Source of the DNA: Actinomycetota bacterium
GTDB taxonomy: Bacteria; Actinomycetota; Actinomycetes; S36-B12
DNA length: 6,267 nt
NCBI GenBank assembly: GCA_027729865.1
Contig: JAQCBM010000113.1
Span: 1 to 6,267, forward strand
Reading direction: 5' to 3'
Shown: piece by piece, positions 1-5,445 of the stretch
Layout of the letters: the number at the start of each line of letters is the position of its first letter
Numbering within the stretch: the stretch's first letter is position 1
Translations under genes and position numbers: made by a program
Notes under the pieces: generated by a model
Database searches by the model: none
The model's input: only the letters and a program-made list of their open reading frames with translations
Told to the model about the DNA's origin: nothing

Positions 1-25
1 ACTGCTGGCCCAGTTTGTTGCATCA

Positions 26-102
26 GGCCAGGTAGCTCAGTTGGTACGAGCGTCCGACTGAAAATCGGAAGGTCGACGGTTCGATCCCGTCCCTGGCCAC
101 CA
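26..102 (+). tRNA. tRNA-Phe (anticodon GAA), CCA encoded
   Basis: The sequence folds as a complete cloverleaf. The 7-bp acceptor stem is GGCCAGG (26-32) with CCTGGCC (92-98), and the D stem is GCTC/GAGC. The anticodon stem is TCCGA/TCGGA around the loop CTGAAAA, giving anticodon GAA (Phe). The T stem is GACGG/CCGTC around TTCGATC. The discriminator is A99 and CCA is encoded at 100-102. All stems pair, so the gene looks functional. Its 3' half is repeated at 5275-5318, which marks it as the likely attachment gene of an integrated element. Only 25 bases precede it, so its promoter cannot be judged. Confidence 0.97.
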
Positions 103-156
103 CAAAACCCTCACAAAAACAGCTTTCTTGCCAGTTCGCAAATTGCTTTACATGGC

Positions 157-177
157 AATTTGTCACTAATTTGTCAC
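157..177. repeat. tandem AATTTGTCAC pair, 11-base spacing (copy 1)
   Basis: AATTTGTCAC occurs at 157-166 and again at 168-177, one DNA-helical turn apart. Similar pairs occur at 1364-1380 and 5148-5167. The stop codon of the recombinase relic lies inside this repeat, and the tRNA-Phe end is 55 bases to the left. The position next to an integrase 3' end and an att-like site suggests arm-type recombinase binding sites. That role is inferred. Confidence 0.7.
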
Positions 178-356
178 AGATATTTTCTTCCTTGCGTCCC
201 TGTGGACAACCGCTCAAGAGCGTTTGCCACCGCTTGATGACCGTGATCGGCCTGTACGTAGACCCGGTGATAAGTAACTGGATCGTGACCAAGGTAGGAA
301 GCAGCTGCATCGGCCGGCACACCATCAAGAGTGGACAGAAGCGTCGCTCTGCCGAA
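174..356 (-). pseudogene. tyrosine recombinase (phage-type integrase), C-terminal remnant
   Basis: The minus frame ending at the TGA at 174-176 carries the end of a tyrosine recombinase catalytic domain. It reads ATLLSTLDGVPADAAASYLG and then HDPVTYHRVYVQAD. This contains the LGH box (His codon at 285-287). Nine residues further on is a Tyr (RVYV, about 258-260) at the spacing expected of the catalytic nucleophile, followed by a helix resembling the family C-terminus. The upstream catalytic Arg box is not recognisable (a GFGRA segment sits where HxLRH is expected). The N-terminal roughly 300 residues of a normal integrase are absent, and the frame runs straight into tRNA-derived sequence at 362-406. 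The relic points toward tRNA-Phe, the usual layout for an integrase beside its attachment site. It cannot be active. Confidence 0.7.
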
Positions 357-361
357 GCCGT

Positions 362-406
362 CTGATAATCCCGTAGTCGTCGGTTCGAGCCCGACCGGCC
401 CTACCA
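362..406 (+). other. tRNA 3'-half fragment (possible att remnant)
   Basis: From an anticodon-like loop CTGATAA (362-368) onward, the sequence resembles the 3' half of a tRNA. It has a T arm with perfect stem GTCGG/CCGAC around TTCGAGC (379-395), an acceptor strand CGGCCCT (396-402), A403 and CCA (404-406). The 5' side does not complete a cloverleaf: the anticodon stem strand TCCCG has no partner in 357-361, and no AGGGCCG acceptor strand lies upstream. It is therefore a fragment, not a gene. Loss of homology at the anticodon loop is what tRNA-directed integration leaves behind. The parent tRNA differs from tRNA-Phe. A GAT anticodon would suggest Ile, but I am unsure of that. Confidence 0.6.
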
Positions 407-547
407 AGTATCGATCAGATTCACCGGGCCTATTCCCACTCGGATGGCGAATCGAACGTCTCTAGTTGCGCGAACCTCGCACCGCTCCAGACTGGCGCTT
501 CCAATTGTCTGTACTGTTCGCCGTAAGCAAAGGCAGGTCAGCACCCT

Positions 548-553
548 GGAGGA
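548..553 (+). promoter_or_regulatory. ribosome binding site GGAGGA
   Basis: GGAGGA ends four bases before the ATG at 558. It decides the start of the secreted protein in favour of 558 over the longer reading from ATG 444, whose extra 38 residues would bury the signal peptide. Confidence 0.75.
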
Positions 554-557
554 AGAA

Positions 558-1043
558 ATGCTACGACGAACCATGACTGTGGTCCTAGGCGCGGGAATGT
601 GCTTTTTTGCTGCGACGTCAACATCCCACGCTGCTGTTGACGTGACCATTGACAAAGTCACGGTTGCCCCGGCCAAGTCGGGGGCCAAGTCCGCCAACGT
701 GATCGTCGCGTCCACGGTCACACAGCAGCAATACGCGGACATTTCCTACGACGTGACTTTGACTGGCTTCACTGCGAAAGGCACCTTTGCGTATCGAGAT
801 GGTGCGTGTCCGAAGAAGCTCATTGAATACAGGGGACCGGGGACTGTATTCCAGTGCGGTTGGGCCCAGCAAGGGAAGGACTCGGTGCTCAACATTTCGA
901 TTCGCGGCACATTCCCTTCCTCCTCCGTCCGAGTCAAGATCAACCGGAAAGCGGTCGTAACGCCAAAGAAGGCAGGGGATTATCCCGTATCGGTGTCCAG
1001 TTGGGCCTTCTCACCCGTGACCACATCGGTGGCAATCAAGTAG
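558..1043 (+). CDS. small secreted protein of unknown function (161 aa)
   Basis: I do not recognise the family. The product starts with a classical Sec signal peptide: a charged MLRRT start, a hydrophobic stretch around residues 6-19, and a likely cleavage after the Ala of SHA near residue 24. The mature part of about 137 residues is basic and rich in Thr, Ser, Val and Lys with alternating hydrophobic residues, suggesting a beta-sandwich-type domain. Exactly two Cys lie in the mature chain (in DGACPK and VFQCGW), which could form one disulfide outside the cell. No lipobox, LPXTG or membrane anchor is visible. The start is set by the GGAGGA at 548-553. The gene stands alone between two tRNA-3'-like fragments, so it is probably cargo of a former element. 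Codon use is mixed and not obviously decayed, and the frame is intact, so I treat it as a real gene. Confidence 0.75.
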   Translation: MLRRTMTVVLGAGMCFFAATSTSHAAVDVTIDKVTVAPAKSGAKSANVIVASTVTQQQYADISYDVTLTGFTAKGTFAYRDGACPKKLIEYRGPGTVFQCGWAQQGKDSVLNISIRGTFPSSSVRVKINRKAVVTPKKAGDYPVSVSSWAFSPVTTSVAIK

Positions 1044-1080
1044 CGCAGGTCAGGGCGGAACTCGCTATCAACCATCAACT

Positions 1081-1093
1081 GCCCTGTCAGGGC
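1081..1093. terminator. weak hairpin after the secreted-protein gene
   Basis: GCCCT-GTC-AGGGC forms a short GC-rich hairpin 37 bases after the stop codon at 1043. It is not followed by a proper T tract (TCTGTTAG follows), so it is at best a weak terminator of the upstream gene. Confidence 0.25.
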
Positions 1094-1163
1094 TCTGTTA
1101 GGGATACTTTGGTGGTTGTTTGGTTTTCTTTCTTTAGTGGAGCGGGAGAGCCTTCGCCGTTCC

Positions 1164-1203
1164 CATAATTCGGTCATCGTTGGTCGAGCCCGACCCGCCC
1201 CAC
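1164..1203 (+). other. degenerate tRNA 3'-half-like fragment
   Basis: CATAATT followed by a stretch ending GAGCCCGACCCGCCCCAC resembles the end of a tRNA. The T stem GTTGG/CCGAC pairs with one wobble, but the T loop has lost one base, and no CCA or 5' half is present. It matches the fragment at 362-406 at roughly three quarters of positions by eye, with identical core CGAGCCCGACC. The two flank the secreted-protein gene, so they may be the two ends of a small insertion or two separate att scars. Confidence 0.4.
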
Positions 1204-1229
1204 GTCAATTCGTATATGGCTAGCTGATT

Positions 1230-1346
1230 TGGGAGACTGATCAACCCGACAGCGTTCAAATCGTCTCTATCAAACCCATAGGCACAGAGAGATGAAAAAG
1301 CACAACATCGAGTTGCCCCTAGATGTGCAGCCACCACAGGGATCAA
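1230..1346 (-). pseudogene. possible second tyrosine recombinase remnant, decayed
   Basis: The minus frame starting at 1346 reads VVAAHLGATRCCAFSSLCAY, then GFDRDDLNAVGL. This resembles integrase C-termini with a pattern such as VV..LGH....TL..Y...FD.DLDAV. The LGH His is replaced by Ala, and the residue at the catalytic Tyr position is Cys (LCAYGF). No open frame continues upstream. If the match is real, this is an inactivated C-terminal scrap separate from the relic at 174-356, meaning more than one integrase has decayed here. The match is by eye and short, so the call is tentative. The rest of 1044-1510 shows no intact gene. Confidence 0.35.
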
Positions 1347-1363
1347 AACTAGTCAGCGACTCG

Positions 1364-1380
1364 TGTCACTAATTTGTCAC
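1364..1380. repeat. TGTCAC / AATTTGTCAC pair, 11-base spacing (copy 2)
   Basis: TGTCAC at 1364-1369 recurs at 1375-1380 within AATTTGTCAC. The stretch 1365-1384 (GTCACTAATTTGTCACAGA core) matches 162-180 exactly apart from its outer edges, although the surrounding sequence differs. It is the second of three copies in the window and lies about 160 bases from the tRNA-like fragment ending at 1203. Confidence 0.65.
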
Positions 1381-1510
1381 AGACGAAGCGCAACAACATA
1401 ACTGGTAGTGCTACGTAAATTCTGCTTTGCAAGGGAATCGCTTTACATACTGATTCACTATGAAGCACAGAGACGCCACTGCCACCTAAACGTGCAGCAG
1501 ACCCCTGCGT

Positions 1511-1801
1511 GGCTTCGTTGCGTACTTCTACTGCCGCTACACCCGCATCGAGCCGATGACCGCCCTCGAGCACACGATGCACTACACGCTGTCGGCCGAT
1601 GAGTTCGCGGCACGTGACGAGACGGGACCGAGCCACCGCATCGTCATCGATGTCGAGGATCGTGGCGGCGCCACCTGGGTGAGGTTCTCGCAGTTCGGTG
1701 AGCTGCCCGAGGGCGAGCCCGATCGCGCGAAGGCAGGCATGGAGAGCTACTTCGACTCACTCGGTCAGTTCCTGGACGAGTGGAAAGCCAGCCTGCCCTA
1801 A
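1511..1801 (+). pseudogene. SRPBCC/AHSA1-like domain protein, 5'-truncated
   Basis: An open frame from about 1490 gives recognisable protein from GFVAYFYCRYTRIEP (1511) onward, ending at the TAA at 1799-1801. The order is a strand like the family's GxFxEI.P segment, then MHYT, then HRIVIDVEDRGGATWVRFSQ, then a C-terminal helix with SYFDSLGQFLDEW. This matches the second half of AHSA1/SRPBCC-type helix-grip proteins, which bind small hydrophobic ligands or chaperones and are usually 140-160 residues. The first half is absent, and sequence before 1511 has no matching coding signal. An ATG at 1556 could express 81 residues, but these would lack half the fold. It is followed after 9 bases by the tocopherol-cyclase-like gene, so the two were probably co-transcribed originally. 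Family assignment is by eye. Confidence 0.6.
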
Positions 1802-1810
1802 GGTGGCACG

Positions 1811-2923
1811 GTGACGAGTCGCAATGGCTACATGCTGTCCGGGGGCCTGGCTGAGCGGGGCTACGACTGGTGGTGGCACTCGCTTACGGCCCACCACGAG
1901 GTCACGGGCGAGCCGCGCGGATTCTTCTTCGAGTACTTCGCCATGAACCCGTTGCTCGGCGGCGACGAACCAGTGCTGGGGCAACTGCCGGCCAACAGGG
2001 CAAGCGGAAAGCGTCCGTCCTACGCAATGCTGAACGCCGGCGCATGGGGGCTTCGTCCCGTCCAAATCCACAACTACTACGGGATCAACGAAGCGTCCTT
2101 CGACCCCGAGCGACTCGATGCGCGTATCGGCGAAGCAATCGTCACCGAGGGATCGCTTTCGGGACGGGCTGTCACGACTGACGAGGATGTGCGAACCCAC
2201 CCCGAGTGGATGTCGGATGCCGGCGACATCGAGTGGGACCTCACCGCGAAGAAGGTGCTCACCTACGACCTCGGGTTTGCCGCGAGTCGGCCATTCCGGT
2301 GGTCGCGCGCCTTCCAGATGTTCTGGCATGTGCAGGGAGTGAAGACCGAGTACTCCGGCACGATCACCCTCGATGGCGAGCGCTACCTCGTGACGCCGAG
2401 CACGAGTGCCGGCTACCAGGACAAGAACTGGGGCGAGGACTTCACGAACCCGTGGATATGGCTGAATTGCGCGAACTTCACCCGCATTGGCAGCGATGAG
2501 ACTCTCCCGTTGACCTGCCTTGATGTCGGCGGCGGAACTCCGATCGTGTTCGGGCGCCGGTTGCGACGCAAGCTCATCATCGGCTTCTTCCTCGAGGGTC
2601 GGCTCTTCGATTTCAACTTCTCAAAGTTTTGGACGCGCCCGGGGCAGCGGTTCGAATGCACGACCAACGGCGACTCGATCACGTGGGAGATCGAGGCCTG
2701 GACCCGATCGGCACGTATCGAGATCGAGTTCAGCTGCCCGAAGAACGAGATGCTCTTCATGAACTACGAGAATCCAGATGGAGAGCACAACCACCGCGAG
2801 TTGTGGAATGGCGGCAATGCGCGCGGAACCGTCAGGATCTTTTCCCGGAAGGGGGGTCGAGAGACCCTCATCGGGGAGTTCGCCGGGACTCACGGCGGGG
2901 GAGAGTACGGCGAGTACGCATAG
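1811..2923 (+). CDS. tocopherol cyclase family (lipocalin-like) protein, 370 aa
   Basis: The product resembles the bacterial branch of the tocopherol-cyclase family, related in fold to CrtC/AttH-type double-barrel proteins. Plant and cyanobacterial relatives (VTE1) close the chromanol ring of vitamin E. In bacteria without tocopherol the substrate is unknown, and I infer only binding or chemistry on a lipid-like molecule. Visible marks are YDWWWHS (18-24), FFFEYFAMNP (38-47), the hallmark GYQDKNWG (201-208) with NPWIWL (213-218), FDFNFSKFW (266-274) and ELWNGGN (330-336). There is no signal peptide or membrane segment, so it is probably cytoplasmic. The GTG start at 1811 follows AAGGTGG at 1800-1806. 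The length looks complete. It lies 9 bases after the SRPBCC remnant and converges on an ABC-permease remnant. Its GC content is clearly above that of the surrounding tRNA-fragment regions, which fits capture from elsewhere. Confidence 0.85.
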   Translation: MTSRNGYMLSGGLAERGYDWWWHSLTAHHEVTGEPRGFFFEYFAMNPLLGGDEPVLGQLPANRASGKRPSYAMLNAGAWGLRPVQIHNYYGINEASFDPERLDARIGEAIVTEGSLSGRAVTTDEDVRTHPEWMSDAGDIEWDLTAKKVLTYDLGFAASRPFRWSRAFQMFWHVQGVKTEYSGTITLDGERYLVTPSTSAGYQDKNWGEDFTNPWIWLNCANFTRIGSDETLPLTCLDVGGGTPIVFGRRLRRKLIIGFFLEGRLFDFNFSKFWTRPGQRFECTTNGDSITWEIEAWTRSARIEIEFSCPKNEMLFMNYENPDGEHNHRELWNGGNARGTVRIFSRKGGRETLIGEFAGTHGGGEYGEYA

Positions 2924-2930
2924 GGCTGGC

Positions 2931-3119
2931 TCAGCGCAGGAAGAGGGCGGTGAGGCGCCGCGTCGTGAGGGCCGCCCCGATGACGGAGAACGCGACGAAA
3001 TACAGGACGTTCACCGCGAGACCGAGATCGAACTGGCCGAACCAGATCGATCGAACCATCTCGATGGCCTGGGCGAGCGGGGTGACCTCGATCACGGGCT
3101 GCAGCCACCCCGGAGGGAA
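2931..3119 (-). pseudogene. ABC-2 type transporter permease, C-terminal fragment
   Basis: Minus-strand translation ending at the TGA at 2931-2933 gives 62 residues. They begin FPPGWLQPVIEVTPLAQAIE and continue through a hydrophobic helix (LGLAVNVLYFVAFSVIGAAL) to a basic end TTRRLTALFLR. This is the typical end of ABC-2/NodJ-type exporter permeases: the extracellular P.WLQP..E.TPL re-entrant segment, the last transmembrane helix and a short cytoplasmic tail. An in-frame stop at 3120-3122 precedes it, and no start or upstream transmembrane helices follow, so roughly three quarters of the gene is missing. Another frame just upstream reads FPLGTAATIAAL, which might reflect a one-base frameshift, but I do not rely on it. 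The gene converges with the tocopherol-cyclase-like gene, 7 bases between their stops. It is a dead fragment at the edge of a captured block. Confidence 0.75.
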
Positions 3120-3146
3120 TTAGCGCAGCGATGGTTGCGGCTGTGC

Positions 3147-5084
3147 CTAGCGGGAAATTCGACCATCTAGAGACGGGCCTCTAGTGACGATGCCCGCGTC
3201 GCGATCGCGCGCGAAAAGTTGGGTTACGGAGTCCCGCAGCGGCTCACGGATGACGGCTCGCGTTGGGTTGAACATACCCGCGTACCCGTCGCCGCCGTTC
3301 ACCATGTAATCGACGGTGGAGACCGTGAAGATGCGGCCGTCTCGGGCGATCGGCGTGCCGTCCTCGAGTGTGACCTCAAGGATCCTCGCCCCCTCCCGCT
3401 GATCGGGATCGAACCGGAACCGGAAGCCAGATATCTGCGGGAACCGGCCCGAACCCGGGTAGTCAGACACGCCGTTCTCCAGCGCCGCCCAGAGCTGCTC
3501 CCCGGACATCTCCGTTACTGCGACGTTGTTGTCGAAGGGCATCACTGATTGCAGATCGCCCAGTGTGATGTCGAAAGGACCGGAGTTCGAGTTTGTGGGT
3601 CGACGCAGACTGGTGTTATTAGGAAGGTATGTCGCAGCAGGGAGTGAGTCACGGATCCCACCACCGTTGATGAACGCAAGCTGGGTCTGGAAGCTGGTGC
3701 GGATCGCCTCAGCGATCAGATCACCCAGAGCACTTTCTCCTGATCGCTCTACCGGCGGGTTGCCCCCTCGTGGTAGCACCTTGTCCAGCGAGCCCACCAC
3801 CTGATCGAGTCGATCACCCAGCAACGTCCGGTAGCGGGTAACCAGTGCTGCCGTGCGAGGGTCAGGGGTGAGGCCTGTCAGCTGCTTTGCCGTTACGAAT
3901 GAAGGATGGGATCCCCACACCCGATCCGTCTGCGTGTTCACACACACTGTGGTCCGTGAATACACCTGTCCTGAGTTGGGCACCTCCACCACGGACGATC
4001 CGCCGATTACGGATGCGAACTGCTGGTGCGAGTGCCCTCCATAGATCACGGCTGCGCCGGTGAGTGCACTTGCCAGTTCGATGAGGCGACCCTCGGCAAC
4101 TCCGCCCTTGTTCTCCTGCCATCCCTGATGCAGAAGAGCGACGACGAAGTCAGCCCCTGCACGCTTCGCCGCATCTATCTGACGTTGGACGGGTCGAGCC
4201 GAGGTTTCGATGTTCAAAGACTTGCGCCCTTGGATCCCGTACGCAAGGTTCTCGGCTCGCACAACCTCAAGAGTGTCCTCCGTATTCATTCCGACGAATC
4301 CGACGGAGACACCATCTCGCTTAATGATGACGTAAGGCTCGACGCCATTCTTCTTCCCCTGCAAAGGAGCGAGTGTGTCGTAGTTCGACACGACCCACCG
4401 GAATGTTGATAGATCGAGCATGGAACGCAGGTGCGTCAACGGGCGATCGTGCTCATGATTGCCCAACGTGGAGACGTCAAGCTTCATAAGGTTCAAAGCC
4501 CTGATCGTGGGCACCTCGTTGAAGGTGGCGGAGATGACAGGTGCTCCGCCGATGTTGTCTCCTGCCGAGACCGTGAAGGTGGGCTGCACCGCTTTGCGAT
4601 CGCGCTGGAATGCGGTCGCGAGCCGTGCGGCTCCCGCATTGCTCTCCGAGCCTTCAATGGCGCCATGAAAATCACTGAACTCCAGAAGTTGAACTCCCCG
4701 AAAGTCGGGATCAGCAATCCGGCGTACATCCAACTTCTCGCTCGCACGCGCCTCGTCAGAGAATCCATAAGCGTTAACTGCCTGCACCACAGGTGTGAAC
4801 ATCTTTTGATCAGCGGCCACGGGGACCACGACGGTGGACTTCCGTGCATCCACGATTACCGGACAGGAGCGGGGTCCACCATGCACCACGAAATGCGTAA
4901 CAGGGGGATTCGCGGTGGAACCCTGATTCCAGCTAACCCGAACTCCGTCACCCACGATGGATGCGTTGACGGATTCTGGCGAGGCAGGAGCTGCAAAACT
5001 ATCTGGAACAATCGGGGCAGCGCTAACGATTCCTGAGCCGAGAAGTGCCGAACCGACAATTACGATGATCCCTGTTCGCAGCAT
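3147..5084 (-). CDS. secreted 5'-nucleotidase / UshA-type metallophosphoesterase, 645 aa
   Basis: This is a complete two-domain 5'-nucleotidase that hydrolyses nucleotides or nucleotide sugars outside the cell, releasing phosphate and nucleoside. A signal peptide (about residues 1-22, cleavage near VSA-AP) is followed by a fibronectin-III-like domain (about 34-120, with VRVSWNQG). The metallophosphoesterase domain shows its metal ligands in order: SDFHG (D138, H140), GDN (D176), GNHEHD (N209, H210), LLHQG (H319) and GHSH (H351, H353). The C-terminal substrate domain has ESALGDLIAEA, FINGGGIR, GDLQSVMPFDN and NGGDGY (about 450-600). All key residues are present. No LPXTG or C-terminal helix is seen, so it is probably released. 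I chose ATG 5084 over the in-frame ATG 5159 because it begins the signal peptide. No Shine-Dalgarno sequence lies at normal spacing, and a TAGAAT just upstream suggests a leaderless transcript. Neighbours are on other strands or broken, so it is monocistronic. Confidence 0.92.
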   Translation of the reverse strand: MLRTGIIVIVGSALLGSGIVSAAPIVPDSFAAPASPESVNASIVGDGVRVSWNQGSTANPPVTHFVVHGGPRSCPVIVDARKSTVVVPVAADQKMFTPVVQAVNAYGFSDEARASEKLDVRRIADPDFRGVQLLEFSDFHGAIEGSESNAGAARLATAFQRDRKAVQPTFTVSAGDNIGGAPVISATFNEVPTIRALNLMKLDVSTLGNHEHDRPLTHLRSMLDLSTFRWVVSNYDTLAPLQGKKNGVEPYVIIKRDGVSVGFVGMNTEDTLEVVRAENLAYGIQGRKSLNIETSARPVQRQIDAAKRAGADFVVALLHQGWQENKGGVAEGRLIELASALTGAAVIYGGHSHQQFASVIGGSSVVEVPNSGQVYSRTTVCVNTQTDRVWGSHPSFVTAKQLTGLTPDPRTAALVTRYRTLLGDRLDQVVGSLDKVLPRGGNPPVERSGESALGDLIAEAIRTSFQTQLAFINGGGIRDSLPAATYLPNNTSLRRPTNSNSGPFDITLGDLQSVMPFDNNVAVTEMSGEQLWAALENGVSDYPGSGRFPQISGFRFRFDPDQREGARILEVTLEDGTPIARDGRIFTVSTVDYMVNGGDGYAGMFNPTRAVIREPLRDSVTQLFARDRDAGIVTRGPSLDGRISR

Positions 5085-5089
5085 GTCGA

Positions 5090-5095
5090 ATTCTA
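5090..5095 (-). promoter_or_regulatory. possible -10 box TAGAAT (leaderless start for the nucleotidase)
   Basis: On the minus strand TAGAAT is followed by five bases and then the ATG at 5084, so transcription would begin at or next to the start codon. No good -35 hexamer is visible 17-18 bases further upstream, and the purine-rich GAGGAG lies too far away (5106-5111) to act as a ribosome site for ATG 5084. Leaderless mRNAs are common in actinobacteria. The site is inferred. Confidence 0.3.
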
Positions 5096-5147
5096 ACCTG
5101 ACGCACTCCTCGTAATGCGTTGGCCCGGTAGAAAATTGCCCAAAGCT

Positions 5148-5167
5148 ATTTGTCGCCAATTTGTCAC
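5148..5167. repeat. ATTTGTCGC / ATTTGTCAC pair, 11-base spacing (copy 3)
   Basis: ATTTGTCGC (5148-5156) and ATTTGTCAC (5159-5167) repeat the 11-base-spaced pair seen at 157-177 and 1364-1380, with one changed base in the first unit. It lies about 110 bases inside the partial tRNA-Phe copy, while copy 1 lies 55 bases inside the intact tRNA, so the two outer copies sit near opposite ends of the supposed element. Confidence 0.6.
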
Positions 5168-5274
5168 ATGCTTAGTCGAGCACTATGCAATGTATTGGTA
5201 AGTGGTGAGAGAGCCCTTGTGAAAACAGGTGTCACACTGGTTCATGGTGATATGTAGGGACGCTAACTACACCA

Positions 5275-5318
5275 ACTGAAAATCGGAAGGTGGACGGTTC
5301 GATCCCGTCCCTAGCCAC
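5275..5318 (+). repeat. tRNA-Phe 3'-half direct repeat (att remnant)
   Basis: These 44 bases match 57-100 of the intact tRNA-Phe at 42 positions. The differences are G for C at 5292 (variable region) and A for G at 5313, which breaks an acceptor pair. Homology begins at the last base of the 5' anticodon stem and stops after the first C of CCA. The sequence to the left does not resemble the tRNA 5' half. It is the expected duplicated end of an element integrated into tRNA-Phe and cannot make a functional tRNA. Confidence 0.85.
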
Positions 5319-5445
5319 ATCCGTGCAAAACAGTGTTCAATCTCTTTCAAGCGCAGTAGTGCGCGCTGAAGAAGTTGGGGGTTGCCGGTAGCGTGAGGAT
5401 TGCGTTGGAGTTTGAGTTGGGGATTGTGCTGGTGTATCCATCTGA

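Larger units (their letters stand above)
57..5318. mobile_element. remnant integrative element(s) bounded by tRNA-Phe 3'-half repeats
   Basis: The intact tRNA-Phe contributes one boundary (57-100) and a 42/44 identical copy of the same stretch forms the other (5275-5318). Known tyrosine recombinases often cross over in the anticodon arm and leave a tRNA 3' half as the duplicated end, which fits this geometry. Inside lie a recombinase C-terminal relic next to the tRNA, further tRNA-derived fragments, broken genes and two or three intact cargo genes. No complete integrase, excisionase or replication gene is present, so the element is not self-mobile. Two substitutions between the boundary repeats suggest old age. 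The inside may be several nested or successive insertions rather than one element. Confidence 0.5.

Noticed and set aside
23..328. Minus-strand 101-residue open frame covering tRNA-Phe
   Set aside because: Its end (GIEPSTFRFSVGRSYQLSYL) is simply antisense tRNA-Phe, a common false protein near tRNA genes. The rest crosses the TTTGTCAC repeats in the wrong frame for the integrase relic.
328..406. Second complete tRNA gene
   Set aside because: The T arm and CCA are good, but there is no matching anticodon stem, D arm or 5' acceptor strand, so only a 3' fragment is supported.
444..557. Longer start (ATG 444) for the secreted protein
   Set aside because: It would put 38 residues, several of them basic, before the signal peptide and has no good ribosome site, whereas ATG 558 has GGAGGA at ideal spacing.
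1757..2329. Minus-strand 190-residue open frame
   Set aside because: It lies opposite the tocopherol-cyclase-like gene, has no recognisable domain, and is a typical GC-rich antisense shadow.
2629..3123. Plus-strand 164-residue open frame running past the tocopherol-cyclase-like gene
   Set aside because: Arg-rich low-information sequence that overlaps the coding frames of two recognisable proteins.
5085..5159. Upstream in-frame start of the nucleotidase at ATG 5159
   Set aside because: The added 25 residues come from the TTTGTCAC repeat region and would precede the signal peptide, and no ribosome site supports it.
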